This document shows positions 7,555 through 17,263 of a DNA stretch of 32,136 nucleotides, piece by piece (the stretch's first letter is position 1; every line of letters begins with the position of its first letter). The DNA comes from Erysipelothrix sp. (GTDB lineage Bacteria; Bacillota_I; Bacilli_A; Erysipelotrichales; Erysipelotrichaceae). Under the pieces are notes generated by a model that saw only the letters and a list, made by a program, of their open reading frames with translations, did no database searches and was not told where the DNA came from. The stretch is taken from positions 1 through 32,136 of the forward strand of contig JAAYHR010000017.1 in the NCBI GenBank assembly GCA_012735275.1, given 5' to 3'. The translations under genes and the position numbers were made by a program.

Positions 7555-9459
7555 TTAACGACCGCCACCGCCGCCACCACCGAAACCCCCACCGCCGGAG
7601 AAACCACCGGAGAATCCGCCGCCACCAGAGAAGGATCCACCACCGCTACGCGATTGCGTTGGAGGTGGAGTAAAGGAGCGCATTGAAGAATTCATCGAAT
7701 TCATCATTGATCGCATAATTAAATAATTTGATAAAGATGGGTTATAAGAACGGTAATATTGTGAACTTGGAACTTCAAGTGTCTTAAAGTGATTTGACCA
7801 AAGATCAGACATACCGAAGGCATAAGCATATGGAAGTACATCATAGTAAAGAGATGGGTTTTCCGCTTGCATAACTTTTAACTCATCGACTTTAGCATAC
7901 TTAATAAAGTCTCTTAGTCCAAGGATCTCACCATAAACATCAGATCCTGCTTGCGTTCTACGACCAATAAAGCTTGCAGTTGCGAGTGCTAGTGCCATTA
8001 GTGCCATTATAAATGGATAATAGAAAGTATCTAAGCGAATACCATAGATAGTTAGCTTAGCCATAAATGACATCGCAAAGTAAGCAAAGATTCCAAATAT
8101 AATTGTGAAAATGAAATTGTACTTAGATTCTCCATTCTTAATCGCTGCCGATAGCATTGGTCTAAAGATAATAAAGCCGACTAAGACTACTGCGAGATAG
8201 ATTAGCGCTAATAGTGCTGAGGTTGAATAAGATTGAATCGTTTTATTCACAGCGACAATCGTAAATATATACATTGCTAGCACACTTAGGATAGATAAGA
8301 TAGTTGCTTGCGCATATGATTTCTTATCACTAATCTCAACGATTTTCTTAACTTCAACTGTTAGTGAAGCCATAAAACTTGAGAATGCTTCATAAGCACC
8401 AAGTTTCTTCCAATCCTTAGTTGAGACAAATTCCATATCGGTAAAGAGTGTATTAAATAATTTAGCTTCTGAATTATTATTGGTATTAATCTCAGTTAAT
8501 TTCTTAAAGTATAAGCCATCCTCTCGCTCATCAATTAAGATATAACCTTTTGATGCCCATTCAAAGATAATTGATTGCGCATCAGTCATTGTTACCATCG
8601 ATTTGTAGACACTGGTAATCATTGGACCGTTAAAGCCTTTAGGAGCCGTAAACATAACTTTTTTGATTAGAGGTAGCGCTGGACTAACAAAGAGCTTAAA
8701 GATTAAAGCAAGTGCTAGTAAGCTAAGCCCAATTATTACATATAAGAAATATGCTACTGATGATTGTGATCGATTATAATAGTCATCAGCTAATGGCAGG
8801 TTTGCAGTAATCCCATTACCGGGATAGAAGATCATCGTATCATTATACTCACAAGTAAAGCCTTTAGCATTACTTGCACAGTTAAGGTCTAGTTCTTGAT
8901 TAAAAGTTTGACCTTTAACAATTAGATTTTGATTTGCAACTGGGTTTTCAAATTCAACACTAGCTTTAAAGTTATGGATTGGTGCTGTCCAATCAGCTAC
9001 TAAGTTTAAGAAGAAAGCTTCTTTTTGACTAGGTAGATCAAGTGATTGACTTAAAATTTTATATTTAATGACATAGTCTTTTAAGCCAGTAAATCTTGGT
9101 CCATCATCTGGTCCAACCACAATTTGCTTACCATTGACTGTATCTTCAACATAATAGACATCCCCTTCTAATTCAATATTAGAGATTGGGAAATAGTATC
9201 TTTTATTATAAGTTGTATTCTCATCAGTAAAACGCATTTTATAGTAGGAGGGAATATCACGATAAAAGCCTAAAGCCGGAGCCGTAAAATTCATTTGATA
9301 TTTCTCAACAATATCGTAAGATCCGTCTTCATTAACAAAAATACTTACCTGTAAATCGTTAATTTCAAAATTATCTAGAGCATTAATTTGACTTGGGTTA
9401 GCAAATAAAAAGACTAAGGCCAAAAGTAATGCCATGATTATTGATTTAGATTTCTTCAT
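7555..9459 (-). CDS. DUF2207 family membrane protein with glycine-rich tail
   Basis: This 634-residue protein has a signal peptide (about 1-28) and an extracellular domain (about 30-230) typical of DUF2207, including GFYRDIPSYY. A membrane helix follows near 235-260. A cytoplasmic stretch leads to two pairs of helices (about 380-430 and 445-495), then a polar region. The tail from about 598 is almost only Gly, Ser and Phe. A glycine-rich end is a usual mark of this family. Its function is unknown. An in-frame ATG lies at 9471. I prefer 9459 because GGTGAG is spaced correctly for it and the signal peptide then starts MKKSKS. It follows yhaM after about 30 bases and is probably in the same operon. 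Confidence 0.85.
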   Translation of the reverse strand: MKKSKSIIMALLLALVFLFANPSQINALDNFEINDLQVSIFVNEDGSYDIVEKYQMNFTAPALGFYRDIPSYYKMRFTDENTTYNKRYYFPISNIELEGDVYYVEDTVNGKQIVVGPDDGPRFTGLKDYVIKYKILSQSLDLPSQKEAFFLNLVADWTAPIHNFKASVEFENPVANQNLIVKGQTFNQELDLNCASNAKGFTCEYNDTMIFYPGNGITANLPLADDYYNRSQSSVAYFLYVIIGLSLLALALIFKLFVSPALPLIKKVMFTAPKGFNGPMITSVYKSMVTMTDAQSIIFEWASKGYILIDEREDGLYFKKLTEINTNNNSEAKLFNTLFTDMEFVSTKDWKKLGAYEAFSSFMASLTVEVKKIVEISDKKSYAQATILSILSVLAMYIFTIVAVNKTIQSYSTSALLALIYLAVVLVGFIIFRPMLSAAIKNGESKYNFIFTIIFGIFAYFAMSFMAKLTIYGIRLDTFYYPFIMALMALALATASFIGRRTQAGSDVYGEILGLRDFIKYAKVDELKVMQAENPSLYYDVLPYAYAFGMSDLWSNHFKTLEVPSSQYYRSYNPSLSNYLIMRSMMNSMNSSMRSFTPPPTQSRSGGGSFSGGGGFSGGFSGGGGFGGGGGGGR

Positions 9460-9490
9460 AAAACTCACCATCCTTAATAACTAAATTATA

Positions 9491-10432
9491 CTACAATTTG
9501 TGTTTGTAGAAAGCACGATTTTCTAAAGAGAATATTCTTGGAGTAAATTCACCCGCATCAATATTGTCCATCGCTTTTTCTAACATGTTAATACGGGCAT
9601 CCATATTATCAATAAATGTTAATAGTTCTGCTTCAGTTACTAGTGGTAGTACTGGTGATCCATATTCATATTCACCGTGGTGTGAAAGGATTAGATGACG
9701 AAGTAACATAATTTCTTCACTATCTTCAATCCCTAATTGCTTAGCATAGTCTAATAGATCTGCTTGCATAATTGAGATATGGCCTAATAATTTACCAGCA
9801 GTTGTATATTGCGTTAAAATTGGACCTGAAAGTTCCGTCGTTTTTCCAAAGTCATGCAGTACAATTCCTGAGTATAATAAACTCTTATTAATTAGTGGAT
9901 AAAGATTAACTAGTGTTTCAGCAATTTTTAGCATACCTAAAACATGCGTTGCTAATCCACCAACGAATTCATGATGAATACGTGATGCAGCTGGATATGT
10001 GAAATAGTCATTAGCATTTTCTCGAACAATCTTATTTGTAATTGCGAAGAGATTCTCATTATCAATTTGTTCAATAAATGAATAAATTTCATCTTCTAAA
10101 ACTGGTCTTTCAATTGGTGATGCTTTTAAGTAGTCAGTAATTTCATACTCTGATTGTGCCAGTGACGAAATTTTATTAATTCTTAGTTGTAAATTATTAC
10201 GGTAAAGTAGCACGTCACCATTTACTTGAATTACAGAACCAATTGCGGCAATTGCGATATTTTCTTCATTAGCATCCCATAATTTTGCATCAATTGTGCC
10301 AGTATTATCTTGAAACTCAATATTTAAATAAGTTGCCCCAGCATTAGTTAATCCCTTAGTTACATTCACTATTAGTAGGGATTCGTTAATTCTTAGCCCT
10401 TCTTCAAAATCTTTTATATATACTTTAGTCAT
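9491..10432 (-). CDS. yhaM: YhaM-type 3'-5' exoribonuclease (OB fold plus HD domain)
   Basis: YhaM trims RNA, and in vitro DNA, from the 3' end in a metal-dependent way. Residues 1-90 are an OB-fold nucleic-acid-binding domain (NIEFQDNTGTIDAKLWDA). Residues about 140-300 are an HD hydrolase domain with H163 (LATHVLGM), the H193-D194 pair (VLHDFGKTTEL), H218 (GHIS) and H251/H252 (LSHHGEYEYGSP). The length of 313 equals the family norm. The start ATG overlaps the end of recX by 8 bases, with GGAGAAAG as ribosome site, so the two are probably translated together. Confidence 0.93.
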   Translation of the reverse strand: MTKVYIKDFEEGLRINESLLIVNVTKGLTNAGATYLNIEFQDNTGTIDAKLWDANEENIAIAAIGSVIQVNGDVLLYRNNLQLRINKISSLAQSEYEITDYLKASPIERPVLEDEIYSFIEQIDNENLFAITNKIVRENANDYFTYPAASRIHHEFVGGLATHVLGMLKIAETLVNLYPLINKSLLYSGIVLHDFGKTTELSGPILTQYTTAGKLLGHISIMQADLLDYAKQLGIEDSEEIMLLRHLILSHHGEYEYGSPVLPLVTEAELLTFIDNMDARINMLEKAMDNIDAGEFTPRIFSLENRAFYKHKL

Positions 10433-11228
10433 TTTCTTTCTCCATTTCTTCCATTACAGTTTGAACCATAGAATAATTATACCCTTTTGACAGTAAAAAA
10501 TTAATTATTCGTGTTTTTAGTTCATAGTCAGAATACTTGCGACTATAGCGTCGCTCTGCTTTTGTGTACTCTTTAATTAGTAATCCATACTCAATGTCGC
10601 TATCAACACTTACTTCTAAGGCCGAGACTACATTATTGATTACATCACTATTAAACCCACGATAAACTAATTTTTGTTTTAGGGTATTTTCGGTTTGAAT
10701 CTTTGTTTTATTCTTAATTGAATTTAAAGTTTTACTAGCAAATTCAAAAGCTAGATCATATTCAACTTCATAATTGTAAACTAAAAACTCACTAATTCGA
10801 TTTGAATTAATATAAACTTTAATTAAGTTTGATTTAATCTTATTGTAACCATAATACTTTAATTGATTATTTTCGATTAAATCTTTTGTGTAGCGATCAT
10901 CATTAATAAAATCATAGTAAATAAGTTTATCAAGGATCGCATCGACTTCATTTTTTAAGAGCTTAAAGTCATCATAAAGATGAGCTCTGATTTCATACTC
11001 AGTGCGATCCTTATACTTAAGTTTGTTTAAGGAACTCATATAACCGGCATGATAGTTAGCTTGTTGTTTCAATTGATTTTCTAGTTCTAGATCTACTGGA
11101 TCATTAGCCTTATATTTAAAATCAAAATAATCATTATCTGATATTTTATAAGCACTAGCATCACTTAGATTAATCTGAACATAGTTGTTAGTAACATTAA
11201 TCGAAGTAATTTTTTTCATTTTCTTCAA
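10425..11228 (-). CDS. recX: RecX, regulator of RecA
   Basis: RecX binds the RecA filament and limits recombination and SOS activity. The 264-267-residue protein shows the family's tandem three-helix repeats: KYKDRTEYEIRAHLY and VDAILDKLIYYDFINDDRYTKDLIENN (about 73-125), then a second repeat ending KLVYRGFNSDVINNVVSAL, and a third with RRYSRKYSDYELKTRIINFLLSKGY. Two starts are possible. TTG at 11228 has AAGGAAG about 9 bases ahead. ATG at 11219 has only a weak GAAG. Both overlap the glycosyltransferase reading frame. recA is not in the window. Confidence 0.88.
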   Translation of the reverse strand: MKKMKKITSINVTNNYVQINLSDASAYKISDNDYFDFKYKANDPVDLELENQLKQQANYHAGYMSSLNKLKYKDRTEYEIRAHLYDDFKLLKNEVDAILDKLIYYDFINDDRYTKDLIENNQLKYYGYNKIKSNLIKVYINSNRISEFLVYNYEVEYDLAFEFASKTLNSIKNKTKIQTENTLKQKLVYRGFNSDVINNVVSALEVSVDSDIEYGLLIKEYTKAERRYSRKYSDYELKTRIINFLLSKGYNYSMVQTVMEEMEKEND

Positions 11229-12399
11229 TTTCTATCGCTTCCTTATAGGTTTCAATAATCTTATTGTAATATTCTTCTAAGGAATATTTCTTGGACATAG
11301 CTAATGCGTTCTGATAGATTTCTTCTTTTACTTCTGGATGTTTGATAAATGTTTCGATCTTACTTGCTAACTCACTTGAATCTGCAAAGAAATAGCCCGT
11401 TTCACCTTCTATAACTATTTGATTTAAAACATCATCTTCCTTAGCAAAGACCGCTAATCCGGACGCTAAAGCCTCAATATAAGTTAAACCTTGCGTTTCC
11501 GTTGTTGATGCTGAAATAAAAGCATGTGCTGTATGATAGTATTTCGCAACTTCACTTGAATCAACTTGCCCTTCAAAAAAGACATAATCATTTAAATCTA
11601 ACTTACTTGCTAATTTCTTTAAATCATCTAAGTCTGGCCCACCGCCAACAATTAATAATTTCGCTTTTAGCGCTTTTTCTTTAATCTCACTAAAGGCAAT
11701 AATTACTTCATCAATTGATTTCTCTTTGGCAATACGACCAACATACGTGAAGATAGTATCATCTGGATTAATATTGTATTTTGATATAATTTCCTCTTTT
11801 TCAGCTTCACTAGTATTAGCGACATTAAAGTTCTCAAGATCTAAACCAGTTGGTATAACTTTAATTAACTTATTAATACCATAACCCTCTAACATTTCTT
11901 TTGTTTTTTCTGATGGGGATATAATAATATTTGAACGTTTTGTAAAAGACTTAGAATATATCTCAACAACCTTCTTAGAAAATTTCTCAACTAACGATGA
12001 ATCGAGAATATTAACATAGTGAGTATAGTCCTCATAAGTAGTATGGTAAGTGTTTAAAAGTGGAATTTCCCAATGTGACGCTAAAAAACGTCCATAAGTC
12101 CCAATTCCAAACTCTTGTTGAATATGAATTACATCTAAGTTCCAATCTTTAATTGTTTTGTTAGCTTGAAGTTGAATTGGACTTGAAATCTTATAACCAT
12201 ATAAGAAATCCAATTTAATTCCTGGCAGTCTTAAAATTCTATTTTCTTCATCATAGACTGTTTTAATAATGTTGGCATGATTAGTTACAACGTAAACCTC
12301 ATGGCCATGTGCTTCTAATGCTTTCTTCAAACTTACAACTGAAGTAACCACACCATTAATATCTGGCGTGAAAGTTTCTGTAAATATTCCGATGCGCAT
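11197..12399 (-). CDS. GT4 glycosyltransferase, probable 1,2-diacylglycerol 3-glucosyltransferase
   Basis: The 400-residue protein is a GT-B fold, family 4 transferase. The N-terminus MRIGIFTETFTPDINGVVTS closely resembles monoglucosyldiacylglycerol synthases of Acholeplasma and Bacillota. These make membrane glycolipids at the cytoplasmic face from UDP-glucose. The acceptor half has HIQQEFGIGTYGRFLA and NTYHTTYEDYTHYV. The donor half has FTYVGRIAKEKSIDEVI and the E-x7-E motif in ETQGLTYIEALASG. An upstream in-frame start at 12462 exists. The ATG at 12399 has the ribosome site AGAGGGAA and matches the family start. It heads a run with recX and yhaM overlapping end to start. The exact sugar and acceptor are inferred, not proven. 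Confidence 0.87.
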   Translation of the reverse strand: MRIGIFTETFTPDINGVVTSVVSLKKALEAHGHEVYVVTNHANIIKTVYDEENRILRLPGIKLDFLYGYKISSPIQLQANKTIKDWNLDVIHIQQEFGIGTYGRFLASHWEIPLLNTYHTTYEDYTHYVNILDSSLVEKFSKKVVEIYSKSFTKRSNIIISPSEKTKEMLEGYGINKLIKVIPTGLDLENFNVANTSEAEKEEIISKYNINPDDTIFTYVGRIAKEKSIDEVIIAFSEIKEKALKAKLLIVGGGPDLDDLKKLASKLDLNDYVFFEGQVDSSEVAKYYHTAHAFISASTTETQGLTYIEALASGLAVFAKEDDVLNQIVIEGETGYFFADSSELASKIETFIKHPEVKEEIYQNALAMSKKYSLEEYYNKIIETYKEAIEIEENEKNYFD

Positions 12400-12429
12400 G
12401 TGTTCCCTCTTTTCAATATACTTATACCT

Positions 12430-12458
12430 ATTATAAGGAAGTTTTATGAAATATACAA
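12430..12458 (-). promoter_or_regulatory. Probable promoter of the glycosyltransferase-recX-yhaM-DUF2207 run
   Basis: Minus strand TTGTAT (12453-12458) and TATAAT (12430-12435), 17 bases apart, about 30 bases before the ATG at 12399. The -10 is perfect and the -35 is weak. Confidence 0.5.
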
Positions 12459-12467
12459 ACAAGACTT

Positions 12468-12493
12468 AAAAAAAGCTACACGAATGTGTAGCT
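12468..12493 (-). terminator. Rho-independent terminator of the oxidoreductase gene
   Basis: Perfect 8-bp stem AGCTACAC / GTGTAGCT with a 4-base loop, followed on the minus strand by seven T. It lies just beyond the stop at 12499. Confidence 0.92.
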
Positions 12494-12498
12494 TAAGC

Positions 12499-15400
12499 TT
12501 AATTACCTGCTAAATGTTTTAAGCGATTATAACGATATTCCGCATCTTGACGCGACTTATCAAATAGATCAGCCGCATTATCAGGATTGATATTAAATAG
12601 TGCCGAGTAACGACGCTCTTGTAATAAGAAATCTTGATACTTATCAAAGTCAGGAGCTGGTGAATCAATTGTTAATGGAGTTTCTAATTCAGGATTATAT
12701 CTGTATAGAGTCCAGTAACCTGATTGAACCGCTTCTTTTTGACGGTTTTGATGATTCGCTAAACCACCTTTGATTCCATGTTCAATACATGGTGAGTAAG
12801 CAACAATTAATGATGGACCACGATATGCTTCAGCTTCTTTAAAGGCTTTAATCGTTTGCATACGGTTAGCCCCCATTGAAATTGATGCAACATAGACGTG
12901 ACCATAAGTCATCATAATTTGTCCAATATCTTTCTTAGATACATCTTTACCACCAGCTGCGAATTTCGCAATTGAAGCTGCTGCTGAAGATTTAGATGAC
13001 TGTCCACCAGTGTTTGAGTAAACTTCTGTATCTAATATTAGAACGTTAACATCTAATTTATTCGCAAGAACATGGTCTAATCCGCCATAACCAATGTCAT
13101 ATGACCAACCATCTCCACCAATAATCCAAACAGATTTAGAAATTAAGTCTTTTTCAAACTCAAGAACATCTTTAACACGTTCTGATTTAGAAGCTTTAAC
13201 TAATGCTAATAAATCTTTAACTAAGAAGCGCTCTTCAATACGATCGCCCTTAACAGCTAAGTATTTATCAATTACTTCTAATAATTCTGGCTCAACTTCT
13301 GTACGTGCATCTTCTAAGATTGTAACAATCTTCATTGATTTAACTTCTTGCGCGATTTGCATACCAAATCCAAATTCAGCATTATCTTCAAATAGTGAGT
13401 TAGCCCATGCAATCCCCTCATCATTTTCATCAGTAACAAAGACTGAAGATGGAGTAGACCCACAATAGATTGATGAACAACCTGTCGCATTGGCAATTAA
13501 CATATCACGACCGAATAATTGTGAAGCTAAACGGTAGTAAGGAGTTTCCCCACAACCAGCACAAGCGGCACTTACTTCAAAGTAAGGTTTTAAGAACTGT
13601 GAACCTTTAATTGTATCTGTTGAGAAATAATCTGATTTATATTCAGTTTCTTTATATAAGTAGTTAGCTAATGGTGCTTCATGCATTTGCTCATTAACAT
13701 CAACCATAACTAATGCTTTCTTACCACCCTTACCTGGACACTCTGTTGCACATAGTGAACATCCAACACAGTTATCAGGCGAAACTTGAACACGGTAGTA
13801 TAAGTCTTCCATGTTTGGTCCCATTGGTTTTAGTGTTTCAACAAACTCAACTGGTGCTGCATCTAATTCTTCCTTAGTTAATAAGAAAGTTCTAATTGTC
13901 GCATGCGGACAAACAAATGAACAGAATCCACATTGGATACAGTTTTCTGGAATCCATTTCGGAACTTGAGTAGCAATTTGACGGTGTTCATCAAAAGCAA
14001 CGTTATTTCTAAGTGATCCATCTAAAACATCATTATCAATAAATGCTGAAACTGGAAGATCATAACCATTTAATGAGTTAATTTCATTAGCAAAGTTATC
14101 GAAGTAATCATCACCAGTACCTGTAGGTGCAATAACCGTTAATTCAGACCATGCAGGATCAACAGTAATTTCTTCTAAGCCATCTTTACCTAAGTCAATC
14201 GCACGGTGGTTAGCATCAACAATTTCTTGACCTTTTGAACCGTAAGTTTCAGTTGCTGCAGCCTTCATGTAATCTAGTGCTTCACTGTATGGCATAATTT
14301 CTTCATTTAAAGCAAAGAATGAAGACTGTAAGATCGTATTCGTACGACGACCCATACCAATTGATTCCGCTAAATCAACTGCATTAATAATATAGAACTT
14401 AGCTTTTTTATCAGCTAATTGCTTCTTAACTTTATTTGGAATATGATTAACTAATTCTTCACCTGTAAATGTTGTAGAAAGTAAGAATGTTCCACCTGGT
14501 TTTAAATGTCTAATCATATCGTATTTAAAGACGTAAGCATCAAGTGAGCATGAGATAAAGTCAGCTTGGTCAACATAGTAAGTTGAACGGATATTATCTT
14601 TACCAAATCTTAAGTGTGAACGAGTTGCTCCACCAGCTTTTTTCGAGTCATATGCAAAGTAAGCTTGTGAATATAAATCAGTATTATCACCGATAATTTT
14701 AATTGAGTTCTTATTTGCTGAAACTGTACCATCTGAACCTAAACCATAGAATAGGCATGATGTATAGTCATGATCTATTTCAAAGTCAGGATCACTAGCT
14801 AATGATAAGTTAGTAACATCATCGACGATTGAAATTGTAAAGCCTGTATGTGGATTTTCAGTTAATAAATGATCGTATACAGCTTTAATATCACGTGGTT
14901 GTGTATCTTTTGAAGATAATCCATAACGACCACCAACAATTTTTTGAACGTTTTTATAGCCTGAGAATTCAGCAACAACATCTAAGTATAAAGGTTCATG
15001 TGAACCTTGCTCTTTTGTACGATCTAATACCGCAACATGTGTAACAGAATCTGGTAAAACCGCTTTTAAATGTTTAGCTGAGAATGGACGGTATAAATGA
15101 ACCTTAATCATCCCAACTTTTTCACCATTTTTATTTAACTCATCAATTACTTCATGCGTAGTTTCAGTTACTGAACCCATTGCAATAATAATACGCGTTG
15201 CATCTTCTGCTCCATAGTAAGTAAATGGTGCATAGTGACGACCAGTAATTTTTGAAATATCTTCCATGTAATCAGCAACAATATCAACAATTTGATTGTG
15301 GTGTGTATTTTGTGCTTCACGTCCTTGGAAGTAAATATCATCATTTTCTGCTCCCCCACGTGTTACTGCATTACCATGAGGATTAAGTGCTCTTGATTTA

Positions 15401-16008
15401 AAGTGAGCTAACATTTCTTTATCAAGTAATGGTGCTAGATCTTCTTTTTCTAAGACTTCAATTTTTTGAATCTCATGTGAAGTTCTAAAACCATCAAAGA
15501 AGTGTAACATTGGACTAGATGATTTGATTGCCGCTAAATGTGCAACCCCTGCTAAGTCCATTGCCTCTTGTACCGAGTGTGATGCAATCATTGTTACACC
15601 AGTTTGTCTAACTGCATAAATATCTTGGTGATCACCAAAGATCGATAAAGCACGTGTTGCAAGTGATCTTGCTGAAACATGTAATACCGCTGGTAACATT
15701 TCACCAACCCATTTATATATGTTTGGAATCATTAATAGTAAACCTTGTGATGCAGTATAAGTAGTTGCTAAAGTACCAGCTTGTAAAGCACCGTGAACTG
15801 TTCCCGCAGCTCCTGCTTCTGATTGTAATTGAACAACATTAACTACTGACTCAAAAATATTTCTTCTTCCTTGTGATGCCCATTCATCAACAAGTTCCGC
15901 CATCGTTGACGATGGTGTTATCGGGTAAATTCCAGCAACATCTGTAAACATGTATGAAACATGTGCAGCGGCTGTATTACCATCCATTGACATAAATTTT
16001 TTCGACAT
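12499..16008 (-). CDS. nifJ: Pyruvate:ferredoxin (flavodoxin) oxidoreductase
   Basis: This 1169-residue enzyme oxidises pyruvate with CoA to acetyl-CoA and CO2 and reduces ferredoxin or flavodoxin. The single polypeptide keeps all usual domains. Domain I begins GNTAAAHVSYMFTDVAGIYPITPSS. The gamma region follows in the middle. Two [4Fe-4S] clusters of ferredoxin type are in CIQCGFCSFVCP and CVGCSLCATECP. The thiamine diphosphate domain has ACAGCGETPYY, GGDGWSYDIGYGGLDH and NTGGQSSKSS. The extra cluster ligands appear intact (ACAGCG and YSPCIEHGIKGG). Length is normal for the homodimeric type. The ribosome site GGGAGG is seven bases before the ATG, with TATAAT at 16036-16041. It implies anaerobic pyruvate metabolism. 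It is single-gene, closed by a strong terminator, and divergent from galM. Confidence 0.96.
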   Translation of the reverse strand: MSKKFMSMDGNTAAAHVSYMFTDVAGIYPITPSSTMAELVDEWASQGRRNIFESVVNVVQLQSEAGAAGTVHGALQAGTLATTYTASQGLLLMIPNIYKWVGEMLPAVLHVSARSLATRALSIFGDHQDIYAVRQTGVTMIASHSVQEAMDLAGVAHLAAIKSSSPMLHFFDGFRTSHEIQKIEVLEKEDLAPLLDKEMLAHFKSRALNPHGNAVTRGGAENDDIYFQGREAQNTHHNQIVDIVADYMEDISKITGRHYAPFTYYGAEDATRIIIAMGSVTETTHEVIDELNKNGEKVGMIKVHLYRPFSAKHLKAVLPDSVTHVAVLDRTKEQGSHEPLYLDVVAEFSGYKNVQKIVGGRYGLSSKDTQPRDIKAVYDHLLTENPHTGFTISIVDDVTNLSLASDPDFEIDHDYTSCLFYGLGSDGTVSANKNSIKIIGDNTDLYSQAYFAYDSKKAGGATRSHLRFGKDNIRSTYYVDQADFISCSLDAYVFKYDMIRHLKPGGTFLLSTTFTGEELVNHIPNKVKKQLADKKAKFYIINAVDLAESIGMGRRTNTILQSSFFALNEEIMPYSEALDYMKAAATETYGSKGQEIVDANHRAIDLGKDGLEEITVDPAWSELTVIAPTGTGDDYFDNFANEINSLNGYDLPVSAFIDNDVLDGSLRNNVAFDEHRQIATQVPKWIPENCIQCGFCSFVCPHATIRTFLLTKEELDAAPVEFVETLKPMGPNMEDLYYRVQVSPDNCVGCSLCATECPGKGGKKALVMVDVNEQMHEAPLANYLYKETEYKSDYFSTDTIKGSQFLKPYFEVSAACAGCGETPYYRLASQLFGRDMLIANATGCSSIYCGSTPSSVFVTDENDEGIAWANSLFEDNAEFGFGMQIAQEVKSMKIVTILEDARTEVEPELLEVIDKYLAVKGDRIEERFLVKDLLALVKASKSERVKDVLEFEKDLISKSVWIIGGDGWSYDIGYGGLDHVLANKLDVNVLILDTEVYSNTGGQSSKSSAAASIAKFAAGGKDVSKKDIGQIMMTYGHVYVASISMGANRMQTIKAFKEAEAYRGPSLIVAYSPCIEHGIKGGLANHQNRQKEAVQSGYWTLYRYNPELETPLTIDSPAPDFDKYQDFLLQERRYSALFNINPDNAADLFDKSRQDAEYRYNRLKHLAGN

Positions 16009-16035
16009 ATTAAACCTCCCAGTTATAATGATTAC

Positions 16036-16041
16036 ATTATA
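16036..16041 (-). promoter_or_regulatory. -10 element of the oxidoreductase gene
   Basis: TATAAT on the minus strand about 27 bases before the start codon. No good -35 is visible at the expected distance, so activator dependence is possible. Confidence 0.4.
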
Positions 16042-16124
16042 CTTTAATTCACAAATTAATTAAAGGGATTTTGAGTTAAAATGAGCATTTCATTTGTTTT
16101 ATATGCATTTGTATGCTTATTAGG

Positions 16125-16138
16125 GTAAAACGTTTACA
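16125..16138. promoter_or_regulatory. cre-like/LacI-family operator between nifJ and galM
   Basis: GTAAAACGTTTACA contains the palindrome GTAAA-ACG-TTTAC. It matches the CcpA cre consensus (TGWAANCGNTNWCA) at 12 of 14 positions on either strand. It lies 70 bases before the galM start and 117 before nifJ. The regulator could be CcpA or the LacI-type protein at 22421-23416. Confidence 0.5.
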
Positions 16139-16207
16139 TTAAAAGCTAGATATAACCTACTTTATTGTTCCAATTTGTATTATAATTATATAAGGAGGGA
16201 TTTTATT

Positions 16208-17215
16208 ATGAAAAGATTATCAGACATTAACACTTATATATTAGAAAATGATTTATTGAAAATAGAAATATCAAGCCTTGGTGCTGCCATCTTAAAATTT
16301 ATCGTAAAAAAGCCAGATAATTCAGAAGTAGATATTGTCCTTGGCCATAAGAACTTAGCCGATTATATTACTAACCCTGGCAATCATGGTGTAATGATTG
16401 GAAGAAATGCCAACCGAATTGAAAATGCTAAAGTAACTATAGATGATAAGACATATGATCTTGAAGCCAACGACTTTGCTAATAACCTACACTCAGGATC
16501 AAACGGTTTACAAAAACGTTTATTTGATTTAGCAGACGTTAGTCAAGACCACCTTGTATTAAAAACAAAAATCCAAGAATTCTCTGATGGCTTTCCTGGA
16601 AACTTATTTGTAACAATTACTTATTTATTAAAAGATAATGAACTAGTAATTAAGCAAGAAGCAACAACTGATAAGAAGACAATTGTTAATATTTGTAATC
16701 ACTCATATTTCAATCTTAATGGACAAGATAATTCAACGATTGATAATCATAATCTCTACATTAACTCAAACTTCTATATGCCAAATACTAAGGAGTCAAT
16801 TCCAACAAAAGAAATAAAGGCCAGTTTAGATAGCCCTTATGACTTTACCCGTAATCCACTCTTAAAAGATCATTTACATATGAATTATGCTGAAGTTATT
16901 CGAACGAAAGGTTTTGACAATAACTTCTTAATTAATAATGATCAAAATGATTTAGTCGCTAAGTTATATTCTAAGCAATCAGGTATTAGCCTAAGTATCC
17001 ATAGTGATCTTAGTGCTATGCATGTTTATACCGGAAATCACTTCCCGGATCCAACCATTGGTAAATCAAATCTTGCTTATCCAAAACATGGTGGAATTGC
17101 TTTTGAAACGCAACTATCACCAAACTCATTAAATATGCCGTGGCTTAAGTCACCCATCTTAAATGTTGATGAAGTTTACGAAACTTATACAAGCTTTAAA
17201 ATTGATTTAGATTAA
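16208..17215 (+). CDS. galM: Aldose 1-epimerase (galactose mutarotase)
   Basis: GalM interconverts alpha and beta anomers of galactose or glucose, feeding galactokinase. The 335-residue protein has the family residues: R66/R70 (GRNANRIENAK), H95 (NLHSGSNGLQKRLFD), the acid H165 (CNHSYFNLNG), and the base E300 (GIAFETQLSPNSLNMPW). An in-frame start lies at 16175. I chose the ATG at 16208, because AAGGAGGG is correctly spaced and the protein then has the usual start. It is the only plus-strand gene of the galactose block and converges on galK. A TATAAT lies at 16181-16186 without a clear -35, and a cre-like site lies further upstream. Confidence 0.95.
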   Translation: MKRLSDINTYILENDLLKIEISSLGAAILKFIVKKPDNSEVDIVLGHKNLADYITNPGNHGVMIGRNANRIENAKVTIDDKTYDLEANDFANNLHSGSNGLQKRLFDLADVSQDHLVLKTKIQEFSDGFPGNLFVTITYLLKDNELVIKQEATTDKKTIVNICNHSYFNLNGQDNSTIDNHNLYINSNFYMPNTKESIPTKEIKASLDSPYDFTRNPLLKDHLHMNYAEVIRTKGFDNNFLINNDQNDLVAKLYSKQSGISLSIHSDLSAMHVYTGNHFPDPTIGKSNLAYPKHGGIAFETQLSPNSLNMPWLKSPILNVDEVYETYTSFKIDLD

Positions 17216-17220
17216 TCCAT

Positions 17221-17260
17221 AAAAAAATTCCACTTATTAATAATAAGCGGAATTTTTATT
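17221..17260. terminator. Bidirectional terminator between galM and galK
   Basis: AAAAATTCC-(A)-CTTATT, loop AAT, AATAAG-(C)-GGAATTTTT. The stem is about 15 bp with one mismatch and has A-runs and T-runs on both sides. It serves the convergent galM (stop 17215) and galK (stop 17264). Confidence 0.9.
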
Positions 17261-17263
17261 ATT

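Noticed and set aside
7555-7660. GC-rich repetitive stretch as a CRISPR-like or satellite repeat
   Set aside because: It encodes the glycine-rich tail usual in DUF2207 proteins; the repetition comes from GGN codons.
13094-13468. 124-codon plus-strand open frame
   Set aside because: It lies opposite the oxidoreductase gene, which has full domain support. It is an antisense shadow without a ribosome site or family features.
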